The notes under the pieces were generated by a model. That model did no database searches. It saw only the letters and a list, made by a program, of their open reading frames with translations, and was not told where the DNA came from. A DNA stretch of 64,000 bases, taken from assembly GCF_009731465.1 (NCBI RefSeq), contig NZ_AP021887.1, forward strand, positions 800,001 to 864,000, given 5' to 3'. The translations under genes were made by a program, and so were the position numbers. The stretch comes from Streptococcus sp. 116-D4 (lineage in GTDB: Bacteria; Bacillota; Bacilli; Lactobacillales; Streptococcaceae). Below are positions 1 through 6,711 of this stretch, in pieces. The stretch's first letter is position 1, and the number at the start of each line of letters is the position of its first letter.

Positions 1-693
1 CCAGCCCAGTCTAAAAATCCAGCTAAGAATGAACTCTACCTGGTCGAGGGGGACTCTGCCGGTGGATCTGCCAAACAAGGACGTGATCGTAAGTTCCAGG
101 CTATTTTGCCTCTTCGTGGTAAGGTCATCAATACAGCCAAGGCTAAGATGGCAGATATCCTCAAAAATGAGGAAATCAATACTATGATTTATACTATTGG
201 CGCGGGTGTTGGAGCAGACTTCTCCCTTGAAGATGCTAACTATGATAAGATCATTATCATGACCGATGCGGATACCGACGGTGCCCACATCCAAACACTT
301 CTCTTAACCTTCTTTTATCGCTACATGCGTCCTCTAGTCGAGGCAGGTCATGTCTACATCGCCCTTCCGCCTCTTTACAAGATGTCCAAAGGAAAAGGCA
401 AGAAAGAAGAAGTGGCTTACGCTTGGACGGACGGAGAATTAGAAGAACTCCGCAAGCAGTTTAGCAAGGGGGCCACCCTTCAACGCTACAAGGGGCTTGG
501 TGAGATGAATGCGGACCAGCTCTGGGAAACAACCATGAACCCAGAAACGCGTACCCTCATCCGTGTCACAATCGAAGACCTAGCTCGCGCGGAACGCCGC
601 GTCAATGTCCTCATGGGAGATAAAGTCGAACCACGACGTAAGTGGATTGAGGACAATGTCAAGTTTACGCTGGAAGAAGCAACAGTATTTTAA
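1..693 (+). CDS. parE: DNA topoisomerase IV subunit B (ParE), 3' part
   Basis: This is the C-terminal part of the ATPase subunit of topoisomerase IV, which with ParC decatenates daughter chromosomes. The frame is open from base 1, so the start lies upstream of the window. The TOPRIM signature EGDSAGGSA is at about codons 16-24, PLRGK follows, and the metal-binding DADTDGAH segment comes next, then the C-terminal region with the [10 protein letters not shown] motif. These motifs define the GyrB/ParE family, and the parC gene downstream makes ParE the better choice than GyrB. Only about 230 residues are visible. The gene ends 23 nt before the DUF1232 gene, which has its own ribosome site (aaaggag), so the two could be co-transcribed. 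Confidence 0.97.
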   Translation, partial: PAQSKNPAKNELYLVEGDSAGGSAKQGRDRKFQAILPLRGKVINTAKAKMADILKNEEINTMIYTIGAGVGADFSLEDANYDKIIIMTDADTDGAHIQTLLLTFFYRYMRPLVEAGHVYIALPPLYKMSKGKGKKEEVAYAWTDGELEELRKQFSKGATLQRYKGLGEMNADQLWETTMNPETRTLIRVTIEDLARAERRVNVLMGDKVEPRRKWIEDNVKFTLEEATVF

Positions 694-716
694 AAGATCC
701 AAAAAGGAGAACAACA

Positions 717-1124
717 ATGTCAAATAATCTGTCTGAAGATCAAGTAAAAGAAGCTCTTGAAAGTGGATATGGGCAATCTGAAGCTTTATTAAATGATAAA
801 GATGAATTAGATAATTTTTTGTATCGTTTGGAGCAAAAAATTAACGATATGCCATTTGTTGGAAAGAAATTTTCGATGATTCCAGTCATGATTTCCTTAG
901 TGAAACATTATGTTCAAAGGAAATACACAACGGTTCCTTATGGAACTATTTTAGCCGTTTTAAGTGCACTTATTTATTTCCTTTCCCCAATTGACATTAT
1001 TCCAGATTTTATTCCGTTAGCAGGCTACTTTGATGATATGGCTGTAATGGGATTGTGTATGAAAATGGTAAATACTGATATCGAATCCTATGATGAATGG
1101 CGACGGTCACAAGGATTAATTTAA
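717..1124 (+). CDS. DUF1232 (YkvA-type) small membrane protein
   Basis: A 135-residue protein with one strongly hydrophobic stretch at about residues 75-100 that contains LSPIDIIPDFIPLAGYFDD. The PxDxxPDxxPxxGxxDD pattern is the signature of the DUF1232/YkvA family, whose biochemical function is not established. The N-terminal 60 residues are acidic and probably cytoplasmic. A good ribosome site (aaaggag) lies 8 nt before the ATG. It sits just after parE and before the nucleotidyltransferase gene. Family assignment is firm; role is unknown. Confidence 0.85.
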   Translation: MSNNLSEDQVKEALESGYGQSEALLNDKDELDNFLYRLEQKINDMPFVGKKFSMIPVMISLVKHYVQRKYTTVPYGTILAVLSALIYFLSPIDIIPDFIPLAGYFDDMAVMGLCMKMVNTDIESYDEWRRSQGLI

Positions 1125-1264
1125 GTCAGTAAATTAGATTATTATCAGTCAACTCTTTAAAAGTGGGAATTATCAAAACATTTTAAATCCTACATTATAG
1201 ACAATATTTAATTTTACTATCAGATCCCTTATTCATTTTTATAATAAACAAAGAAATGATAAAC

Positions 1265-2092
1265 ATGAGAACAGAACCCGAAATACTTGATTTAATTTTT
1301 CAAACCGCAAAAACGCTTCAAGTCGAGGCCATCGCTATGTCTGGTTCACGGACAAATTCACAAGCACCACAAGATGAATTTCAAGATTATGATGTAGTTT
1401 ATGTTGTAGACGACTTAGATAATCTGACGAATGACTTTTCTTGGCTGGACCAGTTCGGTAAACGCCTCATTGAGCAAGAGGTTACTCTTGGACATCGCCG
1501 TCTCTACCTCATGCTCTTTGAAGATAGAAATCGAATTGATCTAACCCTCTGTCCAAAACAACAAATTCAAGAGTGGGTGGATAGTGAGGCTGATTATACA
1601 GTTTTGAAAGATGATAAAGGTTTGTTTGAATCTTATCCGCCTAGTCCGAGGCGCTACTGGACGAATCCAGCTAGTCAGACAGATTTTGAAAAAGTCTGCA
1701 ATGAGTTTTGGTGGGTGTCTGCCTACGTTGTCAAAGGGATTTGTCGGAATCAGCTCATCTACGCGACCGACCATCTTTATGGGATTTGTCAGCAAGAGCT
1801 ACTAAAAGTCTTAGCTTGGCAAGTAGCAAGTGATAGAGGAGTAGTTGACATCGGTAAAAATTACAAGTATCTTTTCCAGTATTTACCTATAGAGAATGGG
1901 GAGGAATTCTCTTCTCTCCTTGATTTTTCAAGTATAGGGAGAATCACTCAGTCTTTGTTTGCTACAATGCAACTTTTCCATCAAGAAGCTCAATCTCTTG
2001 CACAAAAAATGGGGTTTGACTACGATAAGGAAGTGGCTGAGAAGATTCTTGAGTACGTGGAGGAAAGAGTGAAGAAGTTTGGGAATAACTAG
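1265..2092 (+). CDS. ANT(6)-like streptomycin adenylyltransferase homologue
   Basis: A 275-residue nucleotidyltransferase. The N terminus reads MRTEPEILDLI, matching how ANT(6)/AadE proteins begin, so I prefer the ATG at 1265 over the in-frame ATG at 1256. The nucleotidyltransferase core is visible as GSRTN followed by DEFQDYDVVYVV (the GSR...DxD pattern) at residues 26-48, and IDLTLCP supplies the third acidic residue. The segments CNEFWWVSAYVVKGICR and GKNYKYLFQYL also match the ANT(6) C-terminal half. ANT(6) enzymes adenylylate streptomycin at O-6; whether this divergent copy does so cannot be told from sequence. An ant-like gene between parE and parC has been reported in some viridans streptococci, to my recollection. 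No strong ribosome site is visible. Confidence 0.85.
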   Translation: MRTEPEILDLIFQTAKTLQVEAIAMSGSRTNSQAPQDEFQDYDVVYVVDDLDNLTNDFSWLDQFGKRLIEQEVTLGHRRLYLMLFEDRNRIDLTLCPKQQIQEWVDSEADYTVLKDDKGLFESYPPSPRRYWTNPASQTDFEKVCNEFWWVSAYVVKGICRNQLIYATDHLYGICQQELLKVLAWQVASDRGVVDIGKNYKYLFQYLPIENGEEFSSLLDFSSIGRITQSLFATMQLFHQEAQSLAQKMGFDYDKEVAEKILEYVEERVKKFGNN

Positions 2093-2121
2093 AAAAATGA
2101 AAAAGCGAGAGGAGAAGACTC

Positions 2122-2682
2122 ATGATTGAAAAAGTGGAACGCCTCATTACAGAGATTAATCGTATTCATCTAGAATATTCTAAAGATTATTTTGAAACGG
2201 GTAAGGTGGAAAAAATCAATCTCAAGCATACCTTTTCAAAAGTTCCGACTAAAGCGATTTTGGCCTACCGTCTGAATTTACATGAGTCAATTAATGACTA
2301 TCTGATGAAAGCGGATGTCCAAGATATTGCCTATGTTTATCGTGTCAAAACTTCTGAGTCTATTTTAGATAAAATTACACGTTTTTCTGAGCGTCAAGAG
2401 GGCTATCCTGTGAATTCTATTCTTAATGATATTTTTGGTGCTCGTATGATTTTAAGTTCCAAAGAGATAGCTCAAGTCATGGATAAATTAGATGATTGGC
2501 AAGAGATTTACGGACTAAAAAACTGGTATTTACGTGATAAAGATGGCTATGTCGGTATTCATATCTATTTTAAAAATAAAAGTAATTTTTACTACCCATG
2601 GGAACTCCAACTTTGGGATAGGAAAGATGTAGATAGCAATATCGCCAGTCATATCAAGTATAAACGAGGATTTGTGAAGTAG
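2122..2682 (+). CDS. RelA/SpoT-domain protein (small alarmone synthetase-like)
   Basis: A 186-residue stand-alone protein with RelA/SpoT nucleotidyltransferase features. YRVKTSESILDKITRF (about residues 73-88) resembles the basic ATP/acceptor-binding segment, NDIFGARMI (about 107-115) resembles the D-x-x-G-x-R core, GYVGIHIYF replaces the usual Y-x-S-x-H strand, and WELQLWD matches the ExQ strand that ends the synthetase fold. There is no hydrolase, TGS or ACT domain. The ribosome site is aggag, 8 nt before the ATG. It starts 29 nt after the ANT(6)-like gene, so the two are probably one operon. Known relatives make (p)ppGpp or act as toxSAS toxins; which applies here is not visible. No tightly linked small antitoxin gene follows it. 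Confidence 0.7.
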   Translation: MIEKVERLITEINRIHLEYSKDYFETGKVEKINLKHTFSKVPTKAILAYRLNLHESINDYLMKADVQDIAYVYRVKTSESILDKITRFSERQEGYPVNSILNDIFGARMILSSKEIAQVMDKLDDWQEIYGLKNWYLRDKDGYVGIHIYFKNKSNFYYPWELQLWDRKDVDSNIASHIKYKRGFVK

Positions 2683-2765
2683 ACACTTCAAGTGGAAATG
2701 ACGATACAGGAATTGGGTGAAACTCACTTACTCTATATTTTTTCTTTTTCCATAGTATTTACCTC

Positions 2766-2809
2766 CATTCTTCGAAAGGGGTTGAACACGCCCTAAATGC
2801 TATGTGAAA
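2766..2809 (+). repeat. 44-bp direct repeat, copy 1
   Basis: Begins cattcttcgaaagg and ends gctatgtgaaa. It matches the copy at 2938-2981 at 39 of 44 positions. In the frame that reads HSSKGVEHALNAM-stop, three of the five differences are synonymous or exchange one stop codon for another, which suggests a duplicated coding end. I cannot assign it to a named repeat family. Confidence 0.7.
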
Positions 2810-2937
2810 TTTCCTTAATACTAACCGAATTAATAAATTTTAAGTACTTTAAACTACAGAAAGGGTAGTTTGGTTACTTATAGTAACTGAAAAATGGGAC
2901 TAATCCTTTCTACATCCTTTTATCATTACATACTCTA

Positions 2938-2981
2938 CATTCTTTGAAAGGAGTTGAACACGCCCTCAATGCTGTGTAAAA
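2938..2981 (+). repeat. 44-bp direct repeat, copy 2
   Basis: Second copy of the repeat at 2766-2809, 172 bp downstream, reading HSLKGVEHALNAV-stop in the same relative frame. It ends about 80 bp before the parC ATG and may lie in the parC promoter or leader region. Confidence 0.7.
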
Positions 2982-3059
2982 AAGATAAATTCTCTTGCGA
3001 GCATCGTTCACTGCAAGAATTTCCTATTTTCACTTTGCATTTTACGGGCTTAGTATCCT

Positions 3060-5531
3060 ATGTCTAACATTCAAAATATGTCTCTGGAGGACATTATGGG
3101 AGAGCGCTTTGGTCGCTACTCCAAATACATTATTCAAGACCGGGCTTTGCCAGACATTCGTGATGGATTAAAGCCGGTTCAGCGTCGTATTCTTTATTCG
3201 ATGAATAAGGATGGCAATACCTTTGACAAGAGCTACCGTAAGTCGGCCAAGTCTGTCGGGAATATCATGGGGAATTTCCACCCACACGGTGACAGTTCCA
3301 TCTATGATGCCATGGTCCGTATGTCTCAGGACTGGAAAAATCGTGAGATTCTAGTTGAAATGCACGGTAACAATGGTTCTATGGATGGTGATCCGCCTGC
3401 GGCAATGCGTTATACGGAGGCACGATTGTCTGAGATTGCCGGTTACCTTCTTCAAGATATCGAAAAAAAAACAGTTCCCTTTGCTTGGAACTTTGACGAT
3501 ACCGAGAAAGAGCCGACAGTCCTGCCAGCAGCATTTCCAAACCTCTTGGTCAATGGCTCGACTGGTATTTCGGCTGGTTATGCCACAGATATTCCTCCGC
3601 ATAATCTGGCCGAAGTTATCGATGCCACAGTCTATATGATTGATCATCCGACTGCCAAGGTGGAAAAGCTCATGGAATTCTTGCCTGGCCCAGACTTCCC
3701 GACTGGAGGGATTATCCAAGGCCGTGATGAGATCAAAAAGGCTTATAAAACTGGTAAGGGGCGCGTGGTTGTCCGTTCCAAGACTGAGATTGAAAAGCTA
3801 AAAGGTGGTAAGGAACAAATCGTTATCACTGAGATTCCTTATGAAACCAACAAGGCTAATCTAGTCAAGAAAATTGATGATGTTCGTGTCAATAACAAAG
3901 TGGCAGGTATTGCTGAGGTTCGGGATGAGTCTGACCGTGATGGTCTTCGCATTGCGATCGAACTTAAGAAAGACGCCAATACCGAGCTGGTTCTAAACTA
4001 TCTACTTAAGTACACCGACCTACAAATCAACTACAACTTTAACATGGTGGCGATTGACAATTTCACACCTCGTCAGGTTGGAATTGTCCCAATCTTGTCT
4101 AGCTATATCGCCCACCGTCGTGAAGTCATCTTAGCACGTTCTCGCTTTGATAAAGAAAAGGCTGAAAAACGCCTCCATATCGTGGAAGGTTTGATTCGTG
4201 TCATCTCTATCTTAGATGAAGTCATTGCCCTTATCCGCGCTTCTGAGAATAAGGCTGACGCCAAGGAAAACCTCAAGGTCAGTTATGATTTTACTGAAGA
4301 GCAGGCTGAGGCTATCGTAACCTTGCAACTGTACCGTTTGACCAATACCGATGTGGTTGTCTTGCAGAAAGAGGAAGCAGAACTTCGTGAAAAAATTGCT
4401 ATGCTGGCGGCGATTATCGGTGATGAACGTACTATGTATAATCTTATGAAGAAAGAACTTCGTGAGGTTAAGAAGAAGTTTGCAACTTCGCGTTTAAGTT
4501 CGTTAGAAGATACAGCAAAAGTGATTGAGATTGATACTGCTAGCCTTATCGCTGAAGAAGATACTTACGTCAGCGTGACGAAGGCAGGCTATATCAAACG
4601 TACCAGCCCACGTTCTTTTGCGGCTTCCACCTTAGAAGAAATTGGTAAACGTGATGATGACCGTTTGATTTTTGTACAATCTACTAAAACAACCCAGCAT
4701 CTTTTGATGTTCACTACTCTTGGAAATATCATTTATCGACCAATCCATGAATTGGCAGATATTCGCTGGAAGGATATCGGTGAGCATTTGAGCCAGACTA
4801 TTACAAACTTCGAAACGAACGAAGAAATCCTTTATGCAGAAGTGGTAGATGAGTTTGATGATGCGACAACCTACTTTGCTGCAACTCGTCTCGGTCAAAT
4901 CAAGCGTGTAGAACGCAAAGAGTTCACTCCATGGCGGACCTACAAGTCCAAGTCAGTCAAGTATGCTAAGCTCAAAGATGATACAGACCAGATTGTAGCA
5001 GTTGCTCCAATCAAACTAGATGATGTTCTCTTGATTAGCCAAAATGGCTATGCCCTTCGTTTCAATATCGAAGAGGTTCCGGTTGTCGGTGCCAAGGCTG
5101 CGGGTGTCAAGGCTATGAACTTGAAAGAAGATGATGTCGTCCAATCCGCCTTTATCTGTAATACCTCATCCTTCTACCTCTTGACCCAACGTGGAAGCTT
5201 GAAACGTGTCTCTTGTGAGGACATTCCAGCAACCAGCCGTGCCAAACGAGGCTTACAAGTCTTGCGTGAGTTGAAAAACAAACCGCATCGTGTCTTCTTA
5301 GCAGGAGCAGTTGCAGAACAAGGACTTGTTGGTGATCTCTTCAATACAGAAGTGAAAGAGAAAGACCAAACGCTGCTTGTTCAATCCAATAAAGGGACAA
5401 TCTATGAAAGCAGATTGCAAGACTTGAACCTGTCAGAGCGGACTAGTAACGGAAGCTTCATTTCTGACACGATTTCAGATGAAGAAGTTTTTGACGCTTA
5501 TCTTAAAGAAGTATTTACTGAAGCTAAATAA
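3060..5531 (+). CDS. parC: DNA topoisomerase IV subunit A (ParC)
   Basis: An 823-residue breakage-reunion subunit of topoisomerase IV, partner of ParE. The start is the one used for standard pneumococcal numbering: with it the catalytic tyrosine in RYTEAR is Tyr118, and the quinolone-resistance region HPHGDSSIYD has Ser79 and Asp83, both wild type. Gly52 and Asp91 differ from the usual pneumococcal Ser52 and Asn91 and fit S. mitis/S. oralis-type alleles. The C-terminal third is the beta-pinwheel DNA-wrapping domain. There is no ribosome site before this ATG; a good one (ggagg) precedes the in-frame ATG at 3096 (Met13). A hairpin terminator follows at 5541. Confidence 0.97.
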   Translation: MSNIQNMSLEDIMGERFGRYSKYIIQDRALPDIRDGLKPVQRRILYSMNKDGNTFDKSYRKSAKSVGNIMGNFHPHGDSSIYDAMVRMSQDWKNREILVEMHGNNGSMDGDPPAAMRYTEARLSEIAGYLLQDIEKKTVPFAWNFDDTEKEPTVLPAAFPNLLVNGSTGISAGYATDIPPHNLAEVIDATVYMIDHPTAKVEKLMEFLPGPDFPTGGIIQGRDEIKKAYKTGKGRVVVRSKTEIEKLKGGKEQIVITEIPYETNKANLVKKIDDVRVNNKVAGIAEVRDESDRDGLRIAIELKKDANTELVLNYLLKYTDLQINYNFNMVAIDNFTPRQVGIVPILSSYIAHRREVILARSRFDKEKAEKRLHIVEGLIRVISILDEVIALIRASENKADAKENLKVSYDFTEEQAEAIVTLQLYRLTNTDVVVLQKEEAELREKIAMLAAIIGDERTMYNLMKKELREVKKKFATSRLSSLEDTAKVIEIDTASLIAEEDTYVSVTKAGYIKRTSPRSFAASTLEEIGKRDDDRLIFVQSTKTTQHLLMFTTLGNIIYRPIHELADIRWKDIGEHLSQTITNFETNEEILYAEVVDEFDDATTYFAATRLGQIKRVERKEFTPWRTYKSKSVKYAKLKDDTDQIVAVAPIKLDDVLLISQNGYALRFNIEEVPVVGAKAAGVKAMNLKEDDVVQSAFICNTSSFYLLTQRGSLKRVSCEDIPATSRAKRGLQVLRELKNKPHRVFLAGAVAEQGLVGDLFNTEVKEKDQTLLVQSNKGTIYESRLQDLNLSERTSNGSFISDTISDEEVFDAYLKEVFTEAK

Positions 5532-5540
5532 GTGAAATGA

Positions 5541-5570
5541 AGAATCAGTTCTAAGAGCTGGTTCTTTTTT
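5541..5570 (+). terminator. Rho-independent terminator after parC
   Basis: Imperfect hairpin agaatcag...ctggttct followed by a run of T, 10 nt after the parC stop codon. Confidence 0.75.
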
Positions 5571-5604
5571 ATTGAAGAAATTTTCTGAAAATTACAAAAT
5601 ATAC

Positions 5605-5632
5605 TTGCTATTTTAGAAAAATAGTGTAGAAT
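5605..5632 (+). promoter_or_regulatory. Promoter of ilvE
   Basis: A -35 box ttgcta (5605-5610) and a -10 box tagaat (5627-5632) are 16 bp apart, 34 bp before the ilvE ATG. No T-box leader is present: the transcribed leader would be too short. Confidence 0.65.
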
Positions 5633-5666
5633 AAAAGAAATAGGTTTTTAGAATAAGGAGTGGAAT

Positions 5667-6689
5667 ATGACAGTAACGATTGATTGGGAAAATCTCGGTT
5701 TTTCCTATATGAAATTACCTTATCGCTATATTGCTCATTTTAAAAATGGACAATGGGATCAAGGAGAGTTGACTGAAGATGCAACCTTGCATATTTCAGA
5801 GTCTTCTCCAAGTCTTCACTATGGTCAACAAGCATTCGAAGGTTTAAAAGCTTATCGTACTAAGGATGGCAGTATTCAACTGTTCCGTCCTGATGAAAAT
5901 GCCAAACGTCTGCAACGGACATGTGACCGTCTCTTGATGCCACAAGTTCCGACAGACATGTTTGTAGAAGCTTGTAAGGCAGTTGTTCGTGCGAATGAAG
6001 AATATGTACCTCCATACGGAACAGGTGGAACCTTATATCTTCGCCCTCTTTTGATTGGAGTCGGAGATATTATCGGGGTAAAACCAGCAGAAGAGTATAT
6101 TTTCACCATCTTTGCTATGCCAGTTGGAAATTACTTTAAAGGTGGTTTGGTCCCAACCAACTTCTTGATTCAGGATGAATACGACCGTGCAGCGCCAAAT
6201 GGTACAGGTGCGGCTAAGGTTGGTGGAAACTATGCTGCCAGTCTCTTGCCAGGAAAAATAGCCAAGTCACGTCATTTCTCAGATGTTATCTATCTAGACC
6301 CATCAACTCATACAAAGATTGAAGAAGTCGGATCAGCTAACTTCTTTGGAATTACAGCTGATAATGAGTTTGTAACGCCGTTGAGTCCATCTATCTTGCC
6401 ATCTATTACCAAGTATTCTTTGCTTTATTTGGCAGAACATCGCTTGGGCTTAACTCCTATTGAGGGGGATGTCCCAATTGATAACCTTGACCGTTTTGTA
6501 GAGGCAGGTGCTTGCGGTACCGCAGCGGTTATTTCTCCAATTGGAGGTATTCAACACGGTAATGATTTCCATGTGTTCTATAGTGAAACAGAAGTAGGTC
6601 CTGTGACTCGTAAACTCTATGATGAATTGACAGGAATTCAGTTTGGCGATATTAAAGCGCCAGAAGGTTGGATTGTAAAAGTAGATTAA
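5667..6689 (+). CDS. ilvE: Branched-chain amino acid aminotransferase
   Basis: A 340-residue class IV (fold type IV) PLP enzyme that interconverts leucine, isoleucine and valine with their 2-oxo acids, using glutamate/2-oxoglutarate. HYGQQAFEGLKAYR near residue 52 is the family N-terminal signature, the PLP lysine is in GTGAAKVGGNYA, and EVGSANFFG is the cofactor-binding loop. The length fits the BCAT type. The ribosome site is aaggag, 8 nt before ATG. The oligopeptide-binding lipoprotein gene starts 22 nt after it, so peptide uptake and branched-chain amino acid metabolism are probably co-transcribed. Confidence 0.95.
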   Translation: MTVTIDWENLGFSYMKLPYRYIAHFKNGQWDQGELTEDATLHISESSPSLHYGQQAFEGLKAYRTKDGSIQLFRPDENAKRLQRTCDRLLMPQVPTDMFVEACKAVVRANEEYVPPYGTGGTLYLRPLLIGVGDIIGVKPAEEYIFTIFAMPVGNYFKGGLVPTNFLIQDEYDRAAPNGTGAAKVGGNYAASLLPGKIAKSRHFSDVIYLDPSTHTKIEEVGSANFFGITADNEFVTPLSPSILPSITKYSLLYLAEHRLGLTPIEGDVPIDNLDRFVEAGACGTAAVISPIGGIQHGNDFHVFYSETEVGPVTRKLYDELTGIQFGDIKAPEGWIVKVD

Positions 6690-6711
6690 AATTAACTAAA
6701 GGAGATTTTTT

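Larger units (their letters stand above)
2683..3059 (+). other. Non-coding interval before parC with gene remnants
   Basis: This 377-bp stretch holds two 44-bp direct repeats (listed separately) and no complete gene with a good start. Both repeat copies keep a readable frame ending LHS-x-KGVEHALNA-x-stop, which looks like two degenerate copies of the end of one gene. A 37-codon frame starting with TTG at 2954 (in-frame ATG at 2969) ends at 3067, overlapping the parC start by 8 nt. The promoter that must drive parC is not obvious to me. Confidence 0.55.

Noticed and set aside
5633..5666. T-box leader before ilvE
   Set aside because: The promoter lies only 34 bp before the ATG, leaving no room for a T-box structure.
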